The notes under the pieces were generated by a model. The model made no database searches and was not told the DNA's origin. It worked only from the letters and a program-made list of their open reading frames with translations. DNA of 64,000 nucleotides. Source: Roseiarcus sp963721905. GTDB taxonomy: Bacteria; Pseudomonadota; Alphaproteobacteria; Rhizobiales; Beijerinckiaceae. Shown piece by piece: positions 15,859 to 24,116 of this stretch. Location: the NCBI GenBank assembly GCA_963721905.1, contig CAVRMF010000011.1, forward strand, positions 248,001 to 312,000, written 5' to 3'. Each line of letters begins with the position of its first letter. Positions within the stretch are counted from its first letter, which is position 1. A program made the position numbers and the translations under genes.

Positions 15859-17148
15859 TCAGAGTGTCGGCCGTCGCAGCGGCAGTACCGAACCCGCGCT
15901 GTTTTGAGCGCCAGCCATAGCGCCCGCGATCGTCGCGCCAATCGTCTCGACCGCGCGCCGCATCGGGTCCGCGTCGAGGTGAGCATAGCGCGCCGTCGTG
16001 GCGGATTGCGCGTGCCCGAGCAGCTTCCCGATGATCGGCAACCCGAGGGAGGCCCCTGCGCCGACACTGGCGAAGCTGTGCCGCAGATCATGAAGGCGCA
16101 CGCCCTCAAGGCCCGCAGCCCTTGTCACAGCCGCCCAAGGCTTCTTGAGATCGGCGCGCGGCGCGCCGTCCTTCGCCCCCGCAATGATGAACGGGTTGCC
16201 TTCGATGCGCGGGAGGCTGCTCAATATGGCGAGCGCCGCCGCGCCGAGGTAGATCGGCTTCTTGCCGGTCTTGCTGTCGGGCAGGAACATGACGCCGCGC
16301 TCGAAATCGACGTATTCCCATTTCGCGTGAAGGATTTCACGAAGGCGCGCGCCGGTCAGCATTAGCAGCCGGATTGCGGCTGCGGCGAACGGGTCGAGCC
16401 TTGTACGGCGGTTGTCCAGTGCGGCAGCGTGCCGCGCTCCGGGCTTCGTTTCGTCGACGGCATAGGTTAGCCCCGCAGTCTCGCCCTCTTGGAGCGCTCC
16501 GCCAAGGCGCGCCAGTTCGTCGGTCGTGAGGAATCGTTCGCGCGTCTTTTCGGGAAATTTCTCGATACCGCGCGCGGGATTATGCCCTTCGGCTGCATAT
16601 CCGTTCTTCCCGGCCCAGGAATAAAGCGCGCTCAGGATTGCCAGCGTCCTATTCGCTTGAACCGGCCGATCGTTCATCGACGAATGAAGGCGAGCGGCGT
16701 CCTGTCGCGTGACCCTGTCCGGCTTCATTGAGCCAAGGGCGGGCTTGACGATGCGTTCGAGCGCATCGCGCATCCACGCCGCCGTGGAGGCTTTGCGCTT
16801 CGCCTCGACATGCTCCCTCAAGAAAGCGTCGACGACCTCGCCAAGGGACAGGGCGCGCCGCTCGCTAGCCTTTTCCGCGGCCGGGTCCTCGCCATGCGCG
16901 ACCGAGCCAAGGACCCTCCTTGCGGCTGCGCGGGCCTCGTCTGGCGTTATCTTGCCGACGGGGCCGATTGTCACCCGCCGCGTCGGCGCGCCGCGCCCGC
17001 GGCCAGCTTTGTATTCGACCGCGTAGGACATGCCGCCGGTCTTTCGGACCCGCACGGCGAAGCCGGGAACATCGGAGTCGAAGATAGTGCGATCGGCGGA
17101 ACCGGGCTCGAGCCCGTCGACCAGGCGCTTCGTGATCTTGGCTTTCAT
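15859..17148 (-). CDS. Tyrosine site-specific recombinase (element integrase)
   Basis: 429 residues, P4/DUF4102-type. The N-terminal arm-binding domain begins KITKRLVDGLEPGSADRTIF and continues with PGFAVRVRKTGG and GPVGKITPDEARAAARRVL. A core-binding SAM-like domain occupies ~100-190. The catalytic domain shows Arg268 (LTGARLREIL), Lys (DSKTGKK), His353/Arg356 (LHDLRHSFAS), His379 (LLGHAQ) and Tyr388 (TTARYAHL), so all catalytic residues are present. It lies next to attR and reads inward, the usual position for a tRNA-specific integrase. GGGCGCT repeats sit directly upstream and may be its own binding sites. Confidence 0.96.
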   Translation of the reverse strand: MKAKITKRLVDGLEPGSADRTIFDSDVPGFAVRVRKTGGMSYAVEYKAGRGRGAPTRRVTIGPVGKITPDEARAAARRVLGSVAHGEDPAAEKASERRALSLGEVVDAFLREHVEAKRKASTAAWMRDALERIVKPALGSMKPDRVTRQDAARLHSSMNDRPVQANRTLAILSALYSWAGKNGYAAEGHNPARGIEKFPEKTRERFLTTDELARLGGALQEGETAGLTYAVDETKPGARHAAALDNRRTRLDPFAAAAIRLLMLTGARLREILHAKWEYVDFERGVMFLPDSKTGKKPIYLGAAALAILSSLPRIEGNPFIIAGAKDGAPRADLKKPWAAVTRAAGLEGVRLHDLRHSFASVGAGASLGLPIIGKLLGHAQSATTARYAHLDADPMRRAVETIGATIAGAMAGAQNSAGSVLPLRRPTL

Positions 17149-17152
17149 CGTT

Positions 17153-17175
17153 GGGGCGCTCCCGGGGCGCTACGG
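17153..17175. repeat. Candidate integrase arm-type repeats, right border
   Basis: GGGCGCTCCC (17154-17163) is followed by GGGGCGCTACGG (17164-17175), immediately upstream of the integrase start and ~115 bp inside attR. They match the pair near attL (4021-4044). Integrase binding here could also autoregulate its transcription. Confidence 0.5.
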
Positions 17176-17287
17176 CAAATCAAACTGGAGAGGGCTACCG
17201 AATACTCAATCGGGTTCAAAGTCAATGATAGCAAGCTAGAAAAGGGTTCTATCGCGCGTAAGAGTACTAGAGAATAGCCCAACCGCA

Positions 17288-17335
17288 AGATTGTGGATCT
17301 AGAGGTCCCCCGTTCGAGCCGGGGTGGCGGTACCA
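17288..17335 (+). repeat. attR: truncated tRNA-His copy, 48-bp direct repeat
   Basis: Identical over 48 bp to the 3' part of the tRNA-His gene at 3927-3974, from the anticodon stem to CCA. The acceptor 5' strand and D arm are absent, so it is not a functional tRNA. It marks the right end of the element. Confidence 0.95.
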
Positions 17336-17347
17336 CTGAAGTCGCTG

Positions 17348-18034
17348 TCACGCAGTGGAGGCGTTCTCGCCCGGCGCCTCGGCGACGGTCTTCGGCTCGA
17401 AGGGGCAGACGTCGTTGAGAACGCAGGAGCCGCATAGCGGCTTCCGCGCCTTGCAAACATAGCGCCCGTGCAGAATGAGCCAGTGGTGGGCGTGGCGCAG
17501 GAACCGTTCGGGGACGACGCGAATCAGTTCGTCCTCGACTTCGCGCGGCGTCTTGCCGGGCGCGATCCCGAGTCGGTTGGCGACGCGGAACACGTGCGTA
17601 TCGACCGCGATTGTGGGCTCGCCAAAGGCGGTGTTGAGGACGACGTTGGCGGTCTTGCGGCCGACCCCCGGCAAGGCCTCGAGCGCGACGCGGTCGCGCG
17701 GCGTCTGCCCGCCATGCCTTTCGACGATTGCTTTCGAGAGCGCGATGACGTGCTTGGCCTTCGAGCGATAGAGACCAATCGTCTTGATCCGCCCGGCGAG
17801 CGCCTCCTCCCCCAACGCCGCCATTTTCTCGGGCGTGTCCGCGACCGCGAACAGGGAGCGGGTCGCCTTGTTGACGCCGGCGTCGGTCGCCTGCGCCGAC
17901 AACACCACCGCCACGAGAAGCGTAAAGGGATTAACGTAGTCGAGCTCTCCCTTCGGCGCCGGCTCGACCGCCGACAGCCTTTCGAAGACCACCTCGGCCA
18001 GAGCCGCTCGCTTTTGCCGGGAAGCCATCCTCAT
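17348..18034 (-). CDS. nth: Endonuclease III (DNA glycosylase/AP lyase)
   Basis: 228 residues from MRMASRQKRAALAEVVFERL, the usual size. It removes oxidised pyrimidines in base-excision repair. The helix-hairpin-helix LEALPGVGRKTANVVLNTAF has the catalytic Lys, and the catalytic Asp is in IAVDTHVFRVANR. The [4Fe-4S] cluster motif is C-x6-C-x2-C-x5-C (CKARKPLCGSCVLNDVC). A longer frame to 18289 overlaps the divergent binding-protein gene and is unconserved, so the internal start is preferred. Its stop lies ~13 bp from attR, meaning this is the chromosomal gene flanking the tRNA. Confidence 0.95.
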   Translation of the reverse strand: MRMASRQKRAALAEVVFERLSAVEPAPKGELDYVNPFTLLVAVVLSAQATDAGVNKATRSLFAVADTPEKMAALGEEALAGRIKTIGLYRSKAKHVIALSKAIVERHGGQTPRDRVALEALPGVGRKTANVVLNTAFGEPTIAVDTHVFRVANRLGIAPGKTPREVEDELIRVVPERFLRHAHHWLILHGRYVCKARKPLCGSCVLNDVCPFEPKTVAEAPGENASTA

Positions 18035-18176
18035 GGCGACGTTGTAGGGACTTCTCGTTCGACAAGCCAAGCGTGGTGCGTCTTGCGTTGCGGTGCCGTG
18101 ACAAGCAATATGAGGCGATGGCCAGGGTGTTGCTGGGCGGGGCATCGACTCGGGGTCGAACCGGGAGGAGACATTC

Positions 18177-19433
18177 ATGAAAACGTCCAAACGACTGTTG
18201 CTGTCGGCGGCCGCGCTCTGCGCTTTCCTGACGGCCGGGGGGGCATACGCTGCTTCGAACAAGGTGGTGATCGGCGATATCGACGACATGTCAGGCCCCT
18301 ATGCCGACATACTCGGCGCTGGCGGCGTCGAGGCGATCAAGATGGCGATCGCCGATTTCGGCGGCACGGTTCTGGGCCAGCCGATCGACATCCTCACCGC
18401 CGATCATCAGAACAAGCCAGACCTCGCCGTGCAGAAATTCCGCGAATGGGCCGATACGGACGGCCTGACGATGCAGCTCGGCGGCTCCAACACCGGCGTC
18501 AGCCTCGCGCTTTCGTCGGCCGACAAGGAGAAGAAGGTTCCGTTCTTCGCCATTGGGGCGGCCGGCGCGTCGCTGACCGGCAAGGACTGCACGCCCTATA
18601 CGATCCATTACGGCTACGACACCACCGCGCTCGCCAACGGGACCGCCAAAACCATCCTCGAACAGGGCGGCAAGAGCTGGTTTTTTCTCACCGCGGATTA
18701 TGCGTTCGGAACGCAGCTCGAGAACGTCACGGCTTCGGTCGTGAAGGCGGGCGGCGGCACTGTGGTGGGCGACGTGCGCGTGCCGCTCGGAACGTCCGAC
18801 TTCGCCTCCTATCTCTTGCAAGCGCAGAGCTCCGGGGCGCAGGTGCTCGGCCTCGCCAACGCAGGCGCCGACACCATCAACTCGATGAAGGCGGCCTCCG
18901 AATTCGGTCTCACCAAGACGATGCGACCGGCGGCGCTGCTGGTGTTCCTGACCGACGTTCACGCCATGGGTCTCGACATCGCCCAAGGCCTAGTGCTGAC
19001 CACGGCCTGGTATTGGGACCTCGACGACCGGACGCGGGCGTTCGCCAAGCAATTCAACGAGAAGGAGAAGCGAGAGCCAACCTTCCCACAAGCCGCCTTT
19101 TATTCGGCCACCACGACCTATCTGAACGCGGTCAAGGCGGCCGGGACGACGGATACCGACAAGGTGATGGACGAGCTTCACAAGATGAAGATCAGCGACG
19201 CCTTCGTTCAGAACGCCACCATCCGCGCCGACGGCCTGCTCGAACATGACATGTACATCATGGAAGTGAAGAAGCCGTCGGAATCGAAGGGCCCCTGGGA
19301 CTATTACAAGCTCATCAAGACGATGAGCGGCGACGAGGCGTTCGGCAAGCTCGCCGAATTCGGCCTGCCCGCTGGTCAAGAAGTAAAGTCTGGCGCAGAC
19401 GTGACGGCGCAGGCCGCCGTCACGCCATTGTGA
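18177..19433 (+). CDS. ABC transporter substrate-binding protein, branched-chain amino acid type
   Basis: 418 residues with a clear signal peptide (MKTSKRLLLSAAALCAFLTA ... AYAA) and a Peripla_BP_6 (Leu/Ile/Val-binding-like) fold: VVIGDIDDMSGPYADILGAG, then GGSNTGVSLALSSADKEKKV and WFFLTADYAFGTQLE. It would capture a small organic ligand in the periplasm. No permease or ATPase gene of the HAAT type is adjacent, so its partners are elsewhere or it is an orphan sensor or uptake protein. The ribosome site GGGAGGAG precedes the ATG. It is divergent from nth. The substrate cannot be read from sequence. Confidence 0.88.
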   Translation: MKTSKRLLLSAAALCAFLTAGGAYAASNKVVIGDIDDMSGPYADILGAGGVEAIKMAIADFGGTVLGQPIDILTADHQNKPDLAVQKFREWADTDGLTMQLGGSNTGVSLALSSADKEKKVPFFAIGAAGASLTGKDCTPYTIHYGYDTTALANGTAKTILEQGGKSWFFLTADYAFGTQLENVTASVVKAGGGTVVGDVRVPLGTSDFASYLLQAQSSGAQVLGLANAGADTINSMKAASEFGLTKTMRPAALLVFLTDVHAMGLDIAQGLVLTTAWYWDLDDRTRAFAKQFNEKEKREPTFPQAAFYSATTTYLNAVKAAGTTDTDKVMDELHKMKISDAFVQNATIRADGLLEHDMYIMEVKKPSESKGPWDYYKLIKTMSGDEAFGKLAEFGLPAGQEVKSGADVTAQAAVTPL

Positions 19434-20066
19434 CTTCAGAGCCGACGCCAAGCGCCCTACTCCCAAAATTCGCCACGTTCGGTTCACGCTTCGCCCAGCG
19501 TTTGGGCGCTTTGATGCGCGGGAGCATTTTTCGCGCTCGCGGGCTGGTCGCTTAGCGACCCGGGCCCCGGGCAGCCGTCTCCCAGGCACGGCGCGTAGAC
19601 AACAAAGTTAATTTGTTTTATTAGTTTGCGCTGGCCTTCCTTTTTGCTTTCACGAGCTTTCGTTTTGCTCGCTTTTATTTGCATTTGCTCTTTCAAATCG
19701 AGCCGTTTCAATGGGTTACCGACGATGAGCGGCCAAAATATTTTCGTGGGCGTTTTTGGCTAATTGAGCAGCCACGTTTCGTCAAATGGCGTCACATATT
19801 GTAGTCGCTGTTCTGATTCTCTGCAAGCAAATGTCGCGGCCGGTGTCGAGGTCGGAAAGGGCACGACGAACTCATCGCGGGGGCAACCCGGACCCGTTTC
19901 GGGACGAAATTGCGCCAATCGTTCGTGTCGTACGCTCCGCTCGCCGGAATCACGCTCGACGCTTGTGTTGTCGACCCAGAATCGTTCAAATTATATCGAT
20001 ACTCTTGCGACGAATGCAAAGCCCTCGGATTAGCCTTCGTATGCTTTAAGTTCGAAGGCCATTCTT
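19434..20066. other. AT-richer gene-poor stretch with a repeat shared with the element
   Basis: About 630 bp with only short frames and no named product. TTTCAATGGGTTAC at 19706-19719, preceded by GAGCCG, equals the 14-mer at 11757-11770 inside the tRNA-His element. The T-rich, lower-GC sequence around 19610-19700 differs from the flanking genes. It may hold remnants of mobile DNA. A 75-residue Lys-rich minus-strand frame here is not convincing. Confidence 0.4.
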
Positions 20067-20429
20067 ATGACACTACGCACTACTCTGCTTAGCGTAGGCC
20101 CAATCGTCGGCGTCGCGATGCTGAGCGTTGGTCTTGCCTCGCATCGCACAGCTTCGGAGGTCTGTTCCTACAAACCCGACGCCATCATTTTGGCCGCACA
20201 GCAAGCCATCAAAGACAGGCTGCCAAACCTCCATTTTCCAATATTCTCCTATTCCAGCGACGATCACACCTTCGTTTCGAACGATCAGTGCGATTGGACC
20301 GTGCTCGGGCACGTTGAAACGCTAGCAGACGACGGAACGACGGTGCGACTGGGGTGGGCGGTCAATCTCCGCATCAGGCCCGGTGATGCTCTTCGCGCGC
20401 CAACTGTGGCTTCATCCATCGTATTCTGA
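20067..20429 (+). CDS. Small exported hypothetical protein
   Basis: 120 residues. The N-terminus TTLLSVGPIVGVAMLSVGLA is a signal peptide or membrane anchor. The rest has a sensible globular pattern: SYKPDAIILAAQQAIKDRLP, then two Cys (VCSYKP, NDQCDW) and a terminal beta region (TTVRLGWAVNLRIRPGDALR). I do not recognise the family; the two cysteines could form a periplasmic disulfide. The surrounding region is gene-poor with IS/island debris, and it may be foreign. Confidence 0.5.
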   Translation: MTLRTTLLSVGPIVGVAMLSVGLASHRTASEVCSYKPDAIILAAQQAIKDRLPNLHFPIFSYSSDDHTFVSNDQCDWTVLGHVETLADDGTTVRLGWAVNLRIRPGDALRAPTVASSIVF

Positions 20430-20522
20430 CCGCAAAAGCAACCCCGGCTCTGCCAAAGGATCGTCGCGGTTTCGGCCGATCTCGACCAATTTATCCGGGA
20501 GCGATTCCGGCCACTTTGGCAA

Positions 20523-20603
20523 CGCCCTTTCGGAATGAAGTTGGAGACGAGCGTCGAGATGCCGATGCCAAGATTGACGTAGAAACCGTGTTTCAGTTCA
20601 TCG
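20523..20603 (-). pseudogene. Fragment of a CoA-transferase subunit B gene
   Basis: The minus strand encodes ELKHGFYVNLGIGISTLVSN then FIPKG, which matches the N-terminal part of the intact scoB at 29429-30073 (ELKDGFYVNLGIGIPTLVSN then YIPKG). The nucleotide match covers roughly 80 bp with few changes, then is lost on both sides. It is a short duplicated relic directly behind hpnK. Confidence 0.7.
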
Positions 20604-21478
20604 CACCCGTCGCAAACGCCAGCCGGACGTCTCCCGCCGCCGGGCCGCGTCTGCGAAGCCCCCGCGCTCAATTCCAGCCGCGGCGGTTTGGCGGCGAAGC
20701 TCGGACGAGGTCAGCGCGGCGAGCTCCTCCTCATATCGATAGCCGGGCGCAGCTCCGGCAAATCCTGATGAAATGGCCGGATGAGTGTAAATTTCGGTCA
20801 CGCCCTCCGGCAAATGCGCGATCAGCCCCGCAAGCCGCGAATGGATCATGGCGCCGCTCCAGGCGAGCCCGAAAACCTGATCGGGCGTGGCGACGCCCGC
20901 GCGCTTCAGACGTGCGCGCTGAACGCGCGCCAAAGGGGCCAAGGCGGAGGCCGCCAGACCGGGGGGGCGCCGTCGATCCGCGTCAGGATCGCCGAGGGCT
21001 CCAGGGGCACACGAACGTCCCTCACCCCAAATTCCTCCGCCAAGGCGAGAATCGCCGAGAGAATCGAGGGATGCAGGTGAAAATGCTTGTGAGCGTTGAC
21101 ATGATCGAGCGTCAAACCTGTCGCGCGGAAGGCCTCGAACTGGGCGCGGACCTCCGCCAGCATTTGCCTGCGCACATGGGGCAGAAAAAACGTCGCGGCG
21201 CCGGAGAGGGCCATGTTCGTCCGGAACCGCCCGGGCCTATCGACCAGATCCGGGACGGCCGAAGCCGGCAGAATCGGCTCTGCGTCGACCAGCGCCAGAT
21301 GCAGTCCGACCGCGAGCCGCGGCAGCCGGCGCGCAAGGTCGACGGCCGCCGGCGCCGCCGGCGCTCCGACCATCAGGCTCGCCGCGGTGAGGATGCCTTC
21401 GACATGGGCGCGCTCAACGGCCCGGTTGACCTCATCGGCAAGGCCGAAATCGTCCGCCGTGACGATAAGATATTTCAG
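20598..21478 (-). pseudogene. hpnK: HpnK-type hopanoid deacetylase, frameshifted at a G7 tract
   Basis: ChbG/YdjC-family deacetylase of hopanoid biosynthesis, acting on N-acetylglucosaminyl bacteriohopanetetrol. It opens KYLIVTADDFGLADEVNRAV (metal-binding DD), then VGLHLALVDAEPILPA and LDHVNAHKHFHLHPSILSAI. The frame ends early at 20906. Adding one G to the seven-G run at 20961-20967 gives APPGLAASALAPLARVQRAR and continues as LKRAGVATPDQVFGLAWSGA then HPAISSGF to 20598, the expected ~293 residues. The gene starts at the hpnJ stop with CTGA, so a rare CTG start is implied. It could be a real inactivation, phase variation or a homopolymer consensus error. Confidence 0.8.
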
Positions 21479-22905
21479 TGCGCGATCTCGCGGCGCTCGC
21501 GCAGGAAGCGGAAGAACTCCACGCCCTCGCGCAGGCGCCGTTTCATCAAGTCGGGGCTCAGAACCATCTCGCCGACAATCGAGGCGATCTTGGCGGGGCG
21601 CAGATAGAAGCTGCGGTAGAAGGTTTCGACCGAGTCGAAGATCTCGGTGTGGCTCAGGCCGGGATAGTGCAACGGGGCCATCTGCACGCCGTTCTCGTCG
21701 ACGAGCTCGGCATTGGCGTCGTCGAGCCACCCGTTTTCGAGGGCCTGCTTGTAGAGGTGCGTCCCGGGATAGGGCGCGGCGAGCGAGACCTGGAGCGTGT
21801 GCGGGTTGATCTCCTTGGCGAAGGCGATCGTCTCCTTGATCGTCTCCGGGGTTTCGCCCGGCAGGCCCATGATGAAGGTGCCGTGGATGGTGACGCCGAG
21901 GTCCCGGCAATCCTTGGTGAACCGCTTGGCGACGTCGATCCGCATGCCCTTCTTGATGTTGTGCAGGATTTGCTGGTTGCCCGTCTCGTAGCCGACCAGC
22001 AGCAAACGCAAGCCGTTGTCGCGCATAACTTTCAGCGCCGCGCGGGGCACGTTGGCCTTGGCGTTGCAGGACCAGACGACGCCGAGCTTGCCAAGTTCAC
22101 GCGCGATCGCCTCGGCCCGCGGCAAATCGTCGGTGAACGTGTCGTCGTCGAAAAAGAATTCCTTGACCTCCGGAAAAGCCTTCTTCGCCCAGGCGATTTC
22201 CTCGATCACATGGCCGACGCTGCGGGTGCGGTAGCGATGACCCCCAACGCTTTGCGGCCACAGGCAGAACGTGCACCGCGATTTGCAGCCGCGTCCGGTG
22301 TACAGAGAAATATAGGGGTGACGGAGATAGCCGATGAAATATCGCGAGATCTGCAAGTCCCGCTTGTAGACTGGCGTGACGAAGGGCAAGTCGTCCATGG
22401 TTTCCAGGGTCGGGCGGTCCGGCGTGTGCTGGATCTGGCCATTTGCGTCCCGGAAGGAAAGGCCACGGATTGACTTCCAGTCCCGCCCGTCGGCGACCTC
22501 CTTGATGGTGAAATCGAATTCGTTGCGGGCGGCGAAATCGATAATCGGCGCAGACTGCAGGACGCCTTCCGCGTCGACGGCCGCCTTGGCGCCGATCAGC
22601 CCCGCCTTCAGCGCCGGGTTGGCGCCCTTCAGCGCCGCGATCGCCCGCACGTCGGAAGCGAACGAGGGCGTCGACGTGTGCAGGACGGCGAGATCGAAGT
22701 TCCTCGCCTCGGCTACGACTTCAGCGAGCGACGTTCCGTGCGGGGGCGCGTCGATCAATTTGCTGTTCTCAACGAGGGCGGCGGGCTGGGCGAGCCAGGT
22801 CGGGTACCAGAACGACCGGATCTCGCGTTTTGACTGGTAACGGGATCCTGCGCCGCCGTCGAAACCGTCAAACGAAGGAGCCTGAAGAAACAGCGTACGC
22901 ATCAC
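21475..22905 (-). CDS. hpnJ: HpnJ, B12-binding/radical SAM hopanoid enzyme
   Basis: 476 residues. The N-terminal half is a cobalamin-binding-like Rossmann region (DLAVLHTSTPSFASDVRAIA). The radical SAM cluster is Cys207-x3-Cys211-x2-Cys214 (YTGRGCKSRCTFC), followed by SVGGHRYRTRSVGHVIEEIA and a TIM-barrel with GTFIMGLPGETPETIKETIA. HpnJ rearranges glucosaminyl-bacteriohopanetetrol to the cyclitol ether. Its ATG overlaps the hpnI stop (ATGA), so translation is coupled in the order hpnI-hpnJ-hpnK. Full length, with no lesion seen. Confidence 0.93.
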   Translation of the reverse strand: MMRTLFLQAPSFDGFDGGAGSRYQSKREIRSFWYPTWLAQPAALVENSKLIDAPPHGTSLAEVVAEARNFDLAVLHTSTPSFASDVRAIAALKGANPALKAGLIGAKAAVDAEGVLQSAPIIDFAARNEFDFTIKEVADGRDWKSIRGLSFRDANGQIQHTPDRPTLETMDDLPFVTPVYKRDLQISRYFIGYLRHPYISLYTGRGCKSRCTFCLWPQSVGGHRYRTRSVGHVIEEIAWAKKAFPEVKEFFFDDDTFTDDLPRAEAIARELGKLGVVWSCNAKANVPRAALKVMRDNGLRLLLVGYETGNQQILHNIKKGMRIDVAKRFTKDCRDLGVTIHGTFIMGLPGETPETIKETIAFAKEINPHTLQVSLAAPYPGTHLYKQALENGWLDDANAELVDENGVQMAPLHYPGLSHTEIFDSVETFYRSFYLRPAKIASIVGEMVLSPDLMKRRLREGVEFFRFLRERREIAH

Positions 22906-24116
22906 CTCATCGCCTTTCCATACGACGCGGAGCCTGCTCGCGGCTCAACCGTCGCCAGCAGCGTTCCGTCCCGCGCAACCGCGAAATCCTGTCCGCGCCA
23001 GCTGACGCGCGTCGACCAAAAACTCCCGAAATAAACTGCGAACGAGAGAATGTCGCGAGGAACAAGGAGAGCATAGTTGGGCCTTGGCAAATCAAATTCG
23101 CGCGTGAGGCGATATTTCAAGAACAGGCGAGACGCCAAGGCGCCGAGCACCACCGCCAGCCCCAGGGGGTCGAACCCGCGAAGGGCCGCCCCCACGAGCG
23201 ACAACGGCAAGGCGTGGGTCAAGCCGCTGCCGATATATCCGACCGGATCGACGGTGAAAATCGTCCGCGCCCAGCGCAGTTCATGCCGAACCACCTCGCT
23301 GAGCGTTTTTTCTTCGAATGAGTGAGCCACCAACATTCGCGGAAGGACGACCCGAAGTCCGGCCTGGCGCACCGCTTTGCCGATCGCGTAATCGTCGGCC
23401 AATTGGTTGGCGACCGTCTCGAAGCCCCCGATCTGCGATAATGTATCTCGCGACAGCGCGATTGTCGAACCAAGACAAGGTCGCGCCAGGCCGAGCGCGA
23501 GCCCGAGGATCGTGCTCGGCAGGAAATGATCGTGCGCCGCCATGGAGGACAGTCGCGACCAGAAACCGCCCCCCGGCAGACCGCGGTAGAGGCAGGTGAC
23601 CGCCCCGACGCCCGGCTGCGCCAGAGCGGTCGCCAAAGTCCGCAAATAGTTTGGATCGACAGCCACGTCACTGTCGCTTGCGACAATGACGGGATGGCGC
23701 GCGACTCGCCCCATGTTGATGAGGTTGGAGACCTTGCGGTTGCCGCCATGCCTCGCGCCGTTGACGACCAGTTGAAGATCAAGCCCGGGATATCGCTCAA
23801 TCAGCGATTTCACGACCGGAATTGCGCTGTCGCCGGGATCCTGCACTCCGAAGACGCATTGAATGGCGCCGGGATAATCCTGATTGAAATAGGTTTCAAT
23901 ATTCTCGGATAGTTGCGCCTCGAAGCCGGACAGCGGCTTCAGGATCGAGACATCCGGCCACGCGCTTGAAGTCGATGCGGTCGGCCGTCGGACAAACCAG
24001 CGCGCCGCCCATGCCGCGCCTAAGGCGCATATTGAGCCAAAAACGCTAGCGGCAATGAAAAATAGCGACAGCCAGGCTGTCGTAAGCGCGCCTATCTGTT
24101 CGAGGCCATCATTCAT
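22902..24116 (-). CDS. hpnI: HpnI, hopanoid glycosyltransferase
   Basis: 404 residues from MNDGLEQIGALTTAWLSLFF, which gives an N-terminal membrane helix. It is a GT2/GT21 (ceramide glucosyltransferase-like) enzyme with PDVSILKPLSGFEAQLSENI, the DxD region IVASDSDVAVDPNYLR, then NQLADDYAIGKAV and HELRWARTIFTVDP. C-terminal hydrophobic helices follow (GLAVVLGALASRLFLKY). It adds an N-acetylglucosamine unit to bacteriohopanetetrol. I chose the 24116 start because the preceding codons in the frame are basic and unconserved. It leads the hpnI-J-K operon. Confidence 0.93.
   Translation of the reverse strand: MNDGLEQIGALTTAWLSLFFIAASVFGSICALGAAWAARWFVRRPTASTSSAWPDVSILKPLSGFEAQLSENIETYFNQDYPGAIQCVFGVQDPGDSAIPVVKSLIERYPGLDLQLVVNGARHGGNRKVSNLINMGRVARHPVIVASDSDVAVDPNYLRTLATALAQPGVGAVTCLYRGLPGGGFWSRLSSMAAHDHFLPSTILGLALGLARPCLGSTIALSRDTLSQIGGFETVANQLADDYAIGKAVRQAGLRVVLPRMLVAHSFEEKTLSEVVRHELRWARTIFTVDPVGYIGSGLTHALPLSLVGAALRGFDPLGLAVVLGALASRLFLKYRLTREFDLPRPNYALLVPRDILSFAVYFGSFWSTRVSWRGQDFAVARDGTLLATVEPRAGSASYGKAMR

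Larger units (their letters stand above)
3927..17335. mobile_element. Integrated 13.4-kb element in tRNA-His (satellite/genomic-island type)
   Basis: Bounded by perfect 48-bp repeats of the tRNA-His 3' half. It has an inward-reading tyrosine integrase at the right border, an AlpA-like DNA-binding gene, a PrimPol/DUF3631 replication protein and an XRE regulator. It has no capsid, tail, terminase or conjugation genes that I can recognise. That set fits a P4-like or other phage-satellite island, or a mobilised genomic island, rather than a complete prophage. Cargo includes TIR, PEP-CTERM and HGG-motif proteins. The left 4 kb is visibly more AT-rich than the chromosome and contains an IS66-type insertion. 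Confidence 0.92.

Noticed and set aside
17288..17335. A second tRNA-His gene
   Set aside because: Only the 3' part is present; the acceptor 5' strand and D arm are missing, so it is the attR copy.
19484..19711. 75-residue Lys-rich minus-strand protein
   Set aside because: Short, biased composition, no ribosome site or motif; the T-rich strand could produce it by chance.
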